Positions 11,938 to 23,900 of a DNA stretch of 27,299 nt are shown here, piece after piece; within the stretch, counting starts at the first letter, position 1, and each line of letters opens with the position of its first letter. Position numbers and translations under genes: made by a program. The stretch comes from Elysia marginata (lineage: Eukaryota > Mollusca > Gastropoda > Plakobranchidae). Location: NCBI GenBank assembly GCA_019649035.1, contig BMAT01007073.1:137742-165040 (forward strand). The letters run 5' to 3'. A model generated the notes under the pieces. The model ran no database searches. It was not told the origin of the DNA and saw only the letters and a program-made list of their open reading frames with translations.

Positions 11938-14477
11938 TATGGTCAGTTTTCCTAACAGTCACAACCTCGTTTTAAGTTTTTATATTAAAAAAAAAAAAAA
12001 TTCTGACAAAACTTGTACAAAAATTATGGAGGCAATGAGTGACAGGTAATCACTAAAAAATTAAAACCTTATCAGTCACTATGAAGTACCTCAAGTTTAG
12101 ATTCAAAATCTTGATTTGAAATTTCTACCATTATAAATAAATTGCTGCAATAGCACAAAAATTGTTAACCTTTTTTTTTCTTGCATTTTAACTTTTCAGG
12201 AAGAAAAATCTGACACTTGAACTAGCAAATACAACATTGGTATCAACCACAGGCCTGAGTTCATGTAATTTTAAGTCTGTTATCACGACAACATTTCACA
12301 TTATCAAAAAATCTTATTTTCAACCTTCTAAATTATGATAGATAAGAAGGTCAACTAAAAACTGTCTTTATAAAGTCACATAAACTTTTTTTTTTCAAAT
12401 TTACATTTTCAATTTTGTCAAAACAAAAATCATCCTCAAAAATAAATTTGAAAGAAAAAAAGCAACACTGAAATGTATGGTATATTTAAAAAATTGACCT
12501 ACAGGTAAAGAATATATCAATCATATACAAAAACAAAATCAAAGTGCACAGCTGTGTCAAAGTACGCTACAGGCAAGGCAGTATTTAATGTAGAGATCGA
12601 TAGATGAGTATATGGAAAGCTTCATAGAACCATAATATATAATAATGTGGATAGAAGCCAAGAGGGCCTGATTTATAAAAAAAAAAAAAAAAAAAAAGTT
12701 AAACCGTCATGAAGTCAAAGTAAAAGTTTTATTTCTTTTGCATTAACTGATGCTGGGCTATTTTAAGATCAACAAGGGTTCCTATGTGGTCATTTTTATG
12801 CCTTTTTTCAAATTTCCAACAGAAAACTATTCCCACATTTTATACAATTTGTACTTTTAAAGAAAAGAAAAAGATAATGTGTCTAGATGTTCATTTTTTT
12901 GTAACTTTTTTGTTGAACCTCTAAAACTCAAAAGGAGAAAAAGTTGCAAATCCATGATTGATGCCACTGATGACAGATGGTTTTTGTTCTAGTTGTGGAC
13001 ACAGGCGGACTTAAGACTCATTAAACTTTTTCTCGCATTAGATATTTTTGGCTTGTTGCCTAGATCTGGTTTTCATAGATGCCACTATTATTTTTAAAAA
13101 GGAAGAATTTATTTTGACACTCTCACTTGCAGACATTGTGACCGCAAAAGGCGGGAGCTCTTCAAGAAGAGTCCGAGGGCGTGGGACCATCTATTTAGAT
13201 ACCAGCAACTACTTAATGGCATGAAATGAAAAAAAAAAAAAAAGAAAAATAACAGATTGCACACAAACAAGCTCTTACTCTCAACAAAGTTATTCTATGC
13301 AGGTTTATTACCCACTTTCTGGCGCAAATTTAATGATTCCCATACACTACCGCCATTACATTACTTTGAAGATATTTGTAAATGTATGTGGCCTTACCTT
13401 TATGAGATTTTTGTGGGAAAAGTTGTGGGCCACTGATCATTCTGTCCAATTATAATGACTTAAATACTCTCATTATAAAGATAAATGTATAATGAATTTT
13501 CTGGACGACAGCCTGTCAAGCTCATGTCTGCTACTATGCAACTCTACTGAAAAAATCTGTATGTACATTTGGTGACTGAGATAAATGGCAAAAAATAGCG
13601 AAATTTTTACTATTTAAAAAGGAAAAGTGGCACCTATGAGTTTTCCAGGCTTTTAAGCACCTATTTCAGATTAAATAGTAGTAAGTCTAAATGTAGATTT
13701 AGATCTAGATATGGGCCTGTCCCTTCATGAACAAAATATGAAAAATTCACCCATCTTAAAACTCAAAATGAAAATAAACAAAAGGTTTAGAGAAAGTTCA
13801 TGGTCAGTTGATGAGTTATCATATAGGGGAAGTACGTCAAGAAAAAAATTAAATCCATCCTGCACATTCATGGGCAGCATCCACCGGATAAGCTGCTAAT
13901 CCCACATACGTTCAAGATTAGCGGTAAGCAAAATAAATTTGAAATTTAAAAGAAAACATAATTATCACAAGGACAGGAGTCTAACACCACTTCATACTCT
14001 AAACTTTATGAAAAAAATATGAGGGCTTTTAACTTAGTCGCTTTGGAATGTGAAAGTTGCTATAGTATGGCAAATTCCCTTGGGCAAGGGACACATTATC
14101 TTGGCCCCAAATGGTACAGCAGATTTCTTATTATTATCTTTTTCCGTTACTGATTAATAAAAAACCATTGCTATAAATTTAAATAGAGTGTTAAATAGAT
14201 GTGTTTCCTAAACATTTTCAAATTTTTATTATTATCTTTTCACTGAAGTTCACCCACAACACATCTCATATGGGCTTCATGCAGTTCTCCCACCAACATA
14301 TATGTACAAAAACAATGAAAAAGATTTATCACAAAATATAACCAAAATTTTTTAAATTTTTTTATAACAAGTGAACATAGATCTAGTTTCTTATACATGA
14401 CACAACCATCAGGGACCAAGAAGTATGGCCCATATTTTTCTCGGCATACGGCATAGAGGGGTAGTGTGCCATCCATT

Positions 14478-14787
14478 GCTTTCTGTGGTCTAGTGATAGA
14501 CGCTCGGCTATCGGATCCAGAGATCCTGGGTTTGAGACCTGCTTTCGGCAGGTCGACGTTTAGTCCTTGAGAAANNNNNNNNNNNNNNNNNNNNNNNNNN
14601 NNNNNNNNNNNNNNNNNNNNNNNNNNNNNNNNNNNNNNNNNNNNNAGAGTGATGGGCTTAACTAGCTGCTCCTCTGTGAGTTCAGAAGGTACTATGGTTG
14701 GTACTGCCCTGTCGGGGAACCCATGTAAAGCACTTAGAGCAAATTAGTGGATAAGCGCGATATAAAAACCCTCTTTACTCTTTTTCT
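14478..14787 (+). mobile_element. tRNA-derived SINE, copy 2, interrupted by assembly gap
   Basis: A box TGGTCTAGTGA (14486-14496) and B box GGTTTGAGACC (14529-14539) are followed by GTTTAGTCCTTGAGAAA, the gap, and then a body sharing CTGCTCC...TGTGAGTTCAGAAGGT with copy 1. The 3' part reads GTAAAGCACTTAGAGC and AAGCGCGATATAAAA before a pyrimidine-rich tail. Copy 1 has about 83 bp in the gapped interval, so a gap of 71 Ns is close to the expected size. Confidence 0.82.
14575..14645. other. Assembly gap (71 N)
   Basis: The run of Ns lies wholly inside SINE copy 2, which suggests a repeat-induced assembly break. Confidence 0.98.
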
Positions 14788-14959
14788 TGCTGCCTTTACA
14801 TTACCTCAGTCTCTAGAGACCTAGTTAAGCCGTTAAGTTCCCGGACTGGGAATGAAGCCTGGCACCACCACACACATAGTCTACTTGCCTTTGATTGTGT
14901 CAGAAATATCGTTTAATATTTTGAAAGTTCCTTAAAACTCTTATATTTGACTGCAGTAA

Positions 14960-15105
14960 ACAGGGATGCCAAATGATTTTGAAAAAAAATACTCAAAAAT
15001 GAGAATTGCATTTTATCTTGTATTAAAACAATGCACAGACACATTTTGTGCAATAAAAAATAAATGGATGAAATCACCTGAAAAACCTGAAACTTGGCAT
15101 CCCTG
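14960..15105. mobile_element. MITE-like element with TGCCA-type inverted ends
   Basis: Perfect 12-bp inverted termini, CAGGGATGCCAA (14961-14972) and TTGGCATCCCTG (15094-15105), flank an AT-rich core without coding capacity. AGTAA occurs on the left at 14955-14959 and directly after the right end at 15106-15110, consistent with a 5-bp target duplication. Size, ends and lack of ORF fit a non-autonomous DNA element. Confidence 0.7.
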
Positions 15106-15698
15106 AGTAATTAAGACTACTATCTTGATTATGACTTAAGTAACTTCATATGGAAGATTGGAGATAGTGAAAGTATCCTTTAGAAATTAAGGAAACATGT
15201 ATTTAAAGATTTAACTGTACACAATATTTCAAGATATCCATATCAGGATCTTAAGTCGATTATCTCATGCAGAGCCAGAATTTGTTATGGTGCTATATAG
15301 ATAGTAAACTACGATGAAAAACAGAGTATACCAAAAAAAAGTTAAGGTGAAATTTTGAACGTTCAATTTCTCAATTTCAATATCATAGCAAGTCTTCATT
15401 TGGTGGGAGAGCTACACACATAAAAAGGCGCAAAGTGTGCAGATAATTTGCATAGATATAAGATAACGTTGAACTTGGTCACAGTTTAGTCAACCTGACC
15501 TCTCTTGTCAAAAAAGAAAAATTATTAAAGCATTTCCCTTCCAAGCTGACAATTAAATTTTAAAACAAGAATTTGGAAAACAATTTTGCACTTTTCTTAA
15601 GGGCCTAGAGTTCAGCTTTGTGAATCAACCATTGCAGCCCAGTATATTAGCATTCTGGTGGAAATTGTAAAGGATTCCAGTTGAATTTTTTTTTATTT

Positions 15699-15711
15699 GG
15701 GGGGGGGGGGG
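15699..15711. repeat. Poly-G run (13 G)
   Basis: Uninterrupted G homopolymer directly after a T-rich tract, in an otherwise AT-rich stretch. Confidence 0.9.
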
Positions 15712-16524
15712 CGTTGGTAAACAAACAAGTTTGAATAATATTTGCCCAATTTTATTAAGTTTATAGAGTCTATTGACATGGTTTGCTAATGTCAAGCTGA
15801 TTGTGTTAATATGCAGAAGTCACGTTGACAACCTGCTCAGAGATTCAAGGTTATGAAAAGTTACAGGTAACAAGCTGTTTGGCTAAACCAGCTGTCTGGC
15901 TTACACAATACATGTACAGTGACTGTAGAAAGACATGGTGGATAGGTTTGTGGGGGTGTGGGTGTGTACATGAGTTATTGACAGAAAGATATTTCTACAC
16001 CTAGATATAAGATGACACATTGACTTTGAATCGTGATCAAAACAGTTCACCTTAGAAACAAACATGCCACACCTTACAGCCAGCCCATCCTTATTTTTAT
16101 GCTTACACCAAAAGTGAAATGCAATGGAACATAATAAAAATCACAGATATAGTCGCTTTACATTGTCACATTCAATTGCCTATTTAGACAACAATAGATT
16201 TGCTAAATGCTAAAATACATAAACTTCAACACAATGACATGGTACAAGACCTACATTAGGTAAAAGATGACTCTTCAGTGATTTTTTTAAATGATTAAGT
16301 TGTGTTGTTTGTGTAATAGCTTCAGGCATATCATTTTATGTAGATGGAACAGAATAAGAAAAGGCTATCACCCAGTAACCCTTTTAGTGAACGTGCTTAT
16401 ATATTTTTCCACTAACCATATGTATCAGTCTTGTTTTGTTTTCCCATACATTTTGGTAATTCTCAAGTCACTTCATGCTTATAGTTGTTATTCTTCTGAA
16501 ACAAATTGTTGACTTCAGGAGCAT

Positions 16525-16530
16525 TTTATT
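16525..16530 (-). terminator. Candidate poly(A) signal of the membrane-protein gene
   Basis: TTTATT on the + strand is AATAAA on the minus strand. It is the nearest well-placed signal I found after the stop codon at 17139 and would give a 3' UTR of about 0.6 kb. Another lies at 15751-15756. Choice between them is inference. Confidence 0.4.
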
Positions 16531-17138
16531 ATAGCTTGGTGTCTAATGGGCCTATCAGCAACTGGGCATAACATTCTAAAATAAGTAAAGGTAATCATTA
16601 TCATCACATTTCCTTTTTTTCTGAAGATTGACTGGAGGAAATATTTTGCTCAGTTTGCTGTATGTTGAGAGCACTTGCCTGAATCTCTACATACAATAGT
16701 AGAAACTGCATGTGTCTCAAATTTCCTACAACAAGGTGTTTCATATAATGCTCTCCATTTAGTTACCTCTTACATTGTGTTATCACATAAAAGGAAAGCA
16801 GTTGCAGCAACTTGTCCAGAAAAAGATTTAACTATAAAAACTGTGATCAACACTTCCTGCACTGATAGGACATTCCAGTGAACTTGCTCCCCATGAACCT
16901 GCTCCTTCCAGTTACATAAGTGCCATTTTCTCCATCTCTCCTGCCCATCCTTGCAACACATCATATCCTTTTGAATGTCTGCCCGTGTCAATGAAATTCT
17001 TTATAGACCCCCATGAATTTTGTGCAAACAATGTGCACGGGGTGTCAACGAGAAAGGTCATTATCACAAAGATATAACTGTTGACATGAAACTCCTGTAT
17101 GGAAGTTAAAAGATACATTGCATCATGCTAGTACTGTC
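16531..17138 (-). other. Probable 3' UTR of the membrane-protein gene
   Basis: This follows the TGA at 17139-17141 on the minus strand. Its base composition is more balanced than the DNA further away. Two overlapping short minus-strand open frames (16770-16991 and 16912-17118) fall here, but they have no motifs and sit after a well-supported stop, so they are taken as UTR. Confidence 0.55.
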
Positions 17139-17224
17139 TCAGGGGATCCTTCGCCCGGATTGCGAGCCCCGAACTCCCTTAAAGGCTGTCAGAAGGCCAG
17201 TTCTTTCTGTAGCAACAAGCGCAA
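17139..17224 (-). CDS. Membrane protein, terminal coding exon
   Basis: The acceptor TTTTCTATTCCAG precedes TTGCGCTTG. Entering in phase 1, it encodes VALVATERTGLLTAFKGV and RGSQSGRRIP, then TGA at 17139-17141. This is a hydrophilic basic tail, probably cytosolic. The phase match with the previous exon and the strong acceptor support it. Confidence 0.82.
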
Positions 17225-20200
17225 CTGGAATAGAAAAGTAAAAAAATACAGCTTTTAAAGGGCTTAATGAAAGCAGAGTTCATTTAGTTAAAGGGACAAA
17301 AAGTCCTCAGACTGCATGCAAAATGGCAAACAATGGTCTTGGTTTTTTTGTAATTTTTGCTTCGCTGATAAATTTTTTTTTTTGCTTTTTATTAAAAAAA
17401 ATGTCTTTCTGCAGCATTATGTGAGAAGAGAAAAAAAGAAGTCATCGGAAAGACTTAGAGAAAAACTAAGGCCATTTTCACCACTTAGAAACCAACTCAT
17501 CTTGCACAAACTAAACTGTAACTGATGAAGAGTAAAATATGGCATGTCAAATGATACCATCATACTCTAATTCTGTCATTGTTAAACTTTTTGCTCCTAC
17601 TTTTGAACTTATTTGCTTATTTCAAAACCATACGTTTTGCAACCAAATGAGTTGAATGCTATAATTTTCACATAATTTTCTCATGGTATTTAAACAATGA
17701 ATTTTTTTTATTGAGCTTCCAAATGTTAAAACTTCCATAAGATATCAAAACTTTCTGGAAAGATATAAAAACATTCTTTATTTAATGTACAAAAAGGGGA
17801 ATAAATCTACTTTTATAAGGCAATTTCTCTAAATTGAAGTTTTTTACATCCAACACATTGTTGGAATGGTCGTGAAACATATGGAAGCTAAAATTATTAG
17901 ACTTGAAAATGATTAGCTTACTCATAACTATCGGATGATCTATGCTGTGAGGTTGATGATAAAAATGGTGTGAAGCTTAATGTACAGGGTGTGAAACTTA
18001 AGTGGTTGTTGGATATTGATGTTGCTAGATCTAGTCCTAGGTTTGGAATTAGTGTCAGATGACTTGTTTCTTTCTATGTCTAGGTATACTGAAGAATATT
18101 TACTAATTTATATGAAAAACTTGGGGTAAGGTGGGTATACCTTATCCACTATACTATAGTATAATCTTTTTTAGAGAAGTGAATTTTTTGCAGAAGTACG
18201 TGCAAGCTTCATGTCCTTCCCAGTCATCCCCAAACAAAAAAAATATACCCATAACACATTTCTTCGCTAGCAAGTTTTTGAAAATAATGAGCTCTTTAAA
18301 AAAAAACAAAACCATTGGGTTTTTCGCTAAAGTTCTATTCCTGCTCACCATCCCAAACTAAGTCTCAAGATTGCACTGCATGGAGAAACAGGTTGCCATG
18401 GGAAGTCTAAAAACAATGCCTCAGAAAAAAGAATTGAAGGCTTATAATAAAAAAAATTGAAATACTTACCTCTCTCCCGTAGACCTTTACCAAAGTTCTT
18501 GTAAACATATACCAACTCGAACATCAGGACCATCCATACAAGAATCCCAATGGCAGCTAAATAATGAAAAGTTCAAAAGTTGGATGGATGTAGGGTGAGG
18601 TGCAAAATGATTTTTAAAAAGCTATAACTAAGCCTCAGTGATGCTCATAAGTACATGGGCATGATATATATAGAGATAAGAAAATTAATAAAAAACGATT
18701 TATAAGTAACAGACTTGTAATGTATCCATGCATGCATAGTTGTTTTCTTTAAAGACATAGTGTAAAAAGATTTGAGTGAACATGAACGTTTACAACTAGT
18801 TTTCCAAAGATTGTCAAGACCATGATTTGAGGTGATGAGGCAGGTCATTTGACAATTTGGGAAAAAAGAGAGAGCTTGTCTTCACCTATACTGGATTTTC
18901 TCATCTCAGATGTTGTTGAACATATTTCTTAAAAATATCTTATGAGTTGGGGGGGGGGGGGGGAAAAACATATAAAAGCACTGTGTGGCAATAAAAACAA
19001 TTCTTTCTCTCATTGGAAGCCACTGCGGCTGTGGACAGTATTTTTAATATGGTTTTCACTGCAGCAACTGCACTTTAACTGTCCCGGGCCGAATGAAATG
19101 ACTGAAAGATTGGTCATAAATATTCATTTTCTTTCTAAACTATTATTATTGTTGATTAAAAGAAAATAATTTAATAATGTTAATGATAAAATTGAAAAAA
19201 AAAAGTTTTAACATTAGTATAATATAGAATACATGCAAAATGCTAACTTATCAAAATTTCAGAATAACATTAAGTTTTGGGGGGTCTTTTTTCATTTATT
19301 TTTCAATAATTAAAACAGCTTTCTAAGGCTTTTTCCCCTGTTGCTACTGAAATGACCAACACAGGACAAGCGATGATAACAAAATCTGATTTACGATAAT
19401 TATAATAATGGTGACACTTATGGCTATAGTAGTGGATGTCGTGTTAACATAGAGTTAGACGGAGATAATGACTGGAGTCAGTATGTAAAAGTTTCATGTG
19501 AATTCAACATACCTGCAGCAATTAAGGAATTCGTAATGGTTTCCTCTGATTCCTTGTCTTTCTCATCTATCTTCATGTACTCCTATAAAAGATTTAAAGA
19601 AAAACGTAAAGATTAATATTAATTTTATTGGTCTTTACTTCAAGATTGGTGTGTATGAAAATAAACTTGCTACACATAAGACAAGTTGGTCAACTTGCTT
19701 GTTGCTTTGGTGGTTTCTTTTTTTTTTTTTTTTTTTGTTTCAGCCTAAAATTGTCTATAGAAACAATGGTCTCAAAGTAGAATAGAGCAACAGAATGATA
19801 GGCACTGAAATTTATCTTGAGTGAGATGAAAGTAAGCTCAGCTCTGGCAAAAATATGAAGATAAAAAACTTAGAATAAAGGCTGACGCAGGTAGAGAATG
19901 AAGTCCCTTTATCAAACTACACTCTCTACATCACTACCATCCATCCCTAAAACATCTTTAGTTGTAACAAAGAGACCAGAGTTGAGATTTCAGCCAGTCC
20001 AAACAAGGCATTACCTAGAACCAGCCTAAAGCCTAGTATAAATCTAGACACTAAAAGAAGCCTGAGTTTGGGCTATGAAAGGGACATGAATTAAAATCTG
20101 ATGCGCTGTGTCTTGCTAGACCTGGGTATTACAAGTAAGAAAAATGTGTAATAATGACAGAGCTCTACATTCAAAAACGAAGTCATCTTTTATGCATCCT

Positions 20201-20870
20201 TCTAGTATGATTGATAGAGGTTTTATTCCTGTCTACCTTGAACTGAAAATCTTGTCTCAATACTGACAAGGGATAATGAACGAGGAAGGGAAAGGGGGTT
20301 GAGAAGGGACCAGACTATTTGGACTGGTTCAGTAGTCGGAAAGTTCTTATACATTATTACACAATGGTAGAATCAGAAATAACAATTCAAATAATTTAAA
20401 CATTCATTTTAATCACCGCAATTAACATATTTCAATTGCAATTTTTAGAATCTTTTGTTTCAATTATAGAGACTAGGATACTTGCAGACAATTCATAATA
20501 AAGCCACTTAGCATTTCCACCCAAAACAATTCAAATTCTTTGAATATCTTGGCCAAACAAAAAGCTTTTTGCATTACTTCCTTTTTAACCTCAGTAATCC
20601 AATAGCTTTTTTTTGTTTGTTATTCATATATAAAGTGATTTCTCTATCCCATTATATAGCAAGTTAAAACAAAGAACTATTTTGTTATTTAAAAAAATTT
20701 TAACACTAAATTCAAATAAGATAATTAAAGAAACTTGTGCTAAAATAAAAAACTATTGTTCTTTTTTTCTTCAATTATAAATTGAAAATAAACCAGTAAT
20801 GTGAATATTTGGAGAACCTTATTGACAACTTATATAAATGAGCTAGAGACTGAGATATTTTAAGATATTA

Positions 20871-20909
<39 letters not shown>

Positions 20910-23900
20910 AGAACTTTTACATAGCGCTTTTACAAAAAGCTCAAAGCGCATTTTAAACAACAAAAAAATAACAGAAACACATTTTAAAACAAAACAGCTG
21001 TTTTTTGTCTGTAAATTTTGTTCCATGTACCAAAGACTCTTGTCTACCTTAAACTTCAAAAGTTTTATAGTATTTTTAGAGTCTTTGCTAGTACCCGGGT
21101 TATGAAAGAGGAAGTAACCCTAATGATTTCACATAACCTAACAAAGAGTGGCAAAGTTGTCTTTGACATTCCTCTCTATCCCTTTGGCTCTAAACTGGAA
21201 TAGATGCAATAGCAGCATGTAAAAACTATATAAGGCTCTATCTTTTCTTGACAATGACTTTTTCAAAAAAGTAAACGGGAATAGGATAATATATAGTTTT
21301 TTGCCCTGTTCAATATGAAATGTTTTTGGACAGCATTCTTATAAATGCATTTCAGTTGAAACATTATGAAAACTCAGGACTGCCAAACCTTAATGAACTG
21401 GCTACAATAATTTGAGACCTTCATTTCAGTATTTTCCAAAGCAATTTAGTATTCAATACCAGAACATGGTCCAACAAAGATAAGACTTATCCAGACTCGT
21501 ATACGGGGAGTTTACTTGAGGAAAATGTTACGTCCTTGATATTTGAACTGTCTCCACTTTAAACTAAGCGTTTTTAGAGAAAGCTCTGCGTTTACTCTGA
21601 GAGACATTAACTCATATTTGGATGGAATAAATGACATGGTGCATATTGCCACTAAATTTCTCAAGCTGTAGGCCTTGACTTTATAATTTTTTATCGTTTT
21701 TAGGCAATTACAAAATTAATATTTTCCCAAGCCACACTAATATTTTCAGTATTTTATGTTTGACATCTGCACTCCAGTATTTTGGTACTTGTTCTGGTAC
21801 TATAATACTGAAATTGGTATTGGTTGGCAGCACTGCATTTATGTAGATTAGAAATGTTGGGATTGTGCTAAAGGCTCAACTCACCTCAACAACCTTGTAG
21901 ATATAGTAAGCTGGCTTGATAAGTCCCACAACAGCAAATACCAGTGCACCCTTGTGCCACTCTCTTCTCAGCTATAGGCAGTAAAAGGAAAAATTGAAAC
22001 ATTAACTGAGTAAAATATCAATTTACTTTGTCAAGAAACACAAATATTGTTTTGTTCTTATTGAGGTTGATGTGCAAAATGAAGACAGTGCCGCGTTGGC
22101 AAAAGATTGATACTTTAGGTTGAAAATAGGAAATATTTTAAAAATCTTATTTTAAATGAGCTTTTCTGTTGTCTGTCTTTTTATGATAATTTAAAATATT
22201 GCTACAGTTTAGAACAAAAATAAGTGTGTTAAAAACCTTAGCAGACAAAGTAAGAAAACACTGACAACTAAGGTGTTTTGTTAACTTTCAACTAACCATG
22301 ATCCATCCAAAGATGCTCCAAAGCACGCAAAAGGGAATCCCGACTGCCACAGACACCATCTCTGTTGTTGATATGGATGTTCCTTCTCTCAGGGCTAGCA
22401 CAACCACACTAATCTATGAAAGAAAGCGAGAGAAATACCAGTGATGTCTATAGCAATTTTTCACTCAGAAGCATCTTTCATTTCCAGGAAAAAGCATGTT
22501 GTAGGTAAAGAACTTTCTCCTAACAATTAAGCAGACCTTAGCTTCATACTAGCTGCAGCCGGGCTTTGTAGCCTAACTCTAGAACCAACAAAAGGACGCT
22601 ATAATAAAGGTCAGACTTTGCCAAACGACTCACTTCATGGTAGCCATTGTGTCAGACTAAAATTGAAATGACTATATGCCCCTGCAGATACCTACTGAAA
22701 GAACCAAAATGGCCCATAACACTATCTAGGGTAGTGGAGCCTCAATTCCTTCAGCTGCAGCCAAAAACACTCAAGCTGAGGCAAAGGCTTTTTCAACAAA
22801 GCAATCTTAATACCAGATGGTTCAAATAAGGAAATAACCGTGGGAAACCTACATCATTAGTTAAGTGCATTAACAAATTACCTACTTGACAATACAAACA
22901 AGTACAAATCATTGGAAACATAATATTTAATTTTCTTGCATTTAACGATGATAAAGACTCGACAACGGTAGCCTACATTTTCCTCCGCCCCCTGGTTGTC
23001 AAATTCCCAGAAATATAGCTCTCGGTTTCCTGTGGCCAAAGTTTGCCCTAGCAGCCCCACCCATAAGTTTGATGTTGAAACTTGTTTTGCTCAGCAGTCT
23101 GCTGGTCAAGAAATTTTCCTCTAGGTATGATATAAGCTCAGGTGCACAACAGCTCTAGTCTGTGGTAACGCATGATGTAAGAATTTCACACTTTACTTCA
23201 CTGTTCCTCTCTGCTAGTGTTTATCTCAACACATATCACTGATGAAAGGGAGTTGAGACAAATCAAAGCTATCGTTTTGATCCTCACGTTTTTCCATTAT
23301 CATGTAAGATGTCTAGTTTGAGTATTTATTTCATTCTGACAACACCACCTTGTTTCATATTCCAATTTTTTTCTCTTTTTCCCTGTGTAATTTAGGCCCT
23401 ATATTGACTTTTAGATAAGTTAAAGCAAACTTAAATGCCTTGGGGTTTAAAAAATAAAAAAAAATTATGGTTTGGTTAGTTTATTGAAATATCATGTACA
23501 GAGCAACAGTTTTCTCAGCTCATAAGCTATCAATTTATACGAGGATTCGTTTACCCAAGTCCTGGATGAGCAGACATTTAATTAGTGGCATAGTTTTTGG
23601 TCTAACTTCCTCATTTCAAGCTAAAAAATGAACAAAAAAGAAAACCAATAATAAGAAAAACCTGGCAGAAGAAGATTATACAAAGCTGATCATAAATGAT
23701 ATTGATTCATTCCAGTGTTTAAACCTGGTTAAGAATTGTGTTAAGCCTAAATACATATAAAAAAATAGATTATTCAAAATTATTTCCAATCTGATTTTTA
23801 CACTAAAAAGATACAAAAAAAGATACAACGTCAGATACAAATGATTTTAGTTTTATGCATATGGCTATTTGTATGTGTGTGTGTGGGGGGGGCGGGGGGT

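Larger units (their letters stand above)
9601..16524. other. Convergent intergenic region, no coding sequence recognised
   Basis: This stretch is AT-rich with many homopolymer runs, for example 21 A at 12677-12697 and 15 A at 13229-13243. Open frames are all short, AT-biased and without motifs. Beyond the mobile elements and inverted repeat listed separately, nothing functional is visible. Part of it may be alternative long 3' UTR of either gene. One ambiguous base (N) sits at 10452. Confidence 0.6.
19583..21884 (-). other. Intron of the membrane-protein gene
   Basis: About 2.3 kb. It carries a 19-base T run (19718-19736), an (AAT)n microsatellite attached to a SINE tail fragment (20872-20960), and a foldback element with TGCCA ends (21376-21834). 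No extra exon is needed because phases match across it. Confidence 0.75.

Noticed and set aside
14240-14476. Minus-strand open frame of 78 codons with YGPYFLVPDGCVMYKK
   Set aside because: It has no family resemblance, no supporting splice partners and a Lys/Phe-rich, AT-biased end; likely chance.
16770-17118. Two overlapping minus-strand open frames of 73 and 68 codons
   Set aside because: They follow the supported TGA at 17139-17141, have no recognisable motif and fit 3' UTR sequence.
22878-23060. Minus-strand open frame in an intron, less AT-rich than its surroundings
   Set aside because: Flanking exons already join in phase 0 and inserting it would need splice sites I could not find; possibly a transposon remnant.
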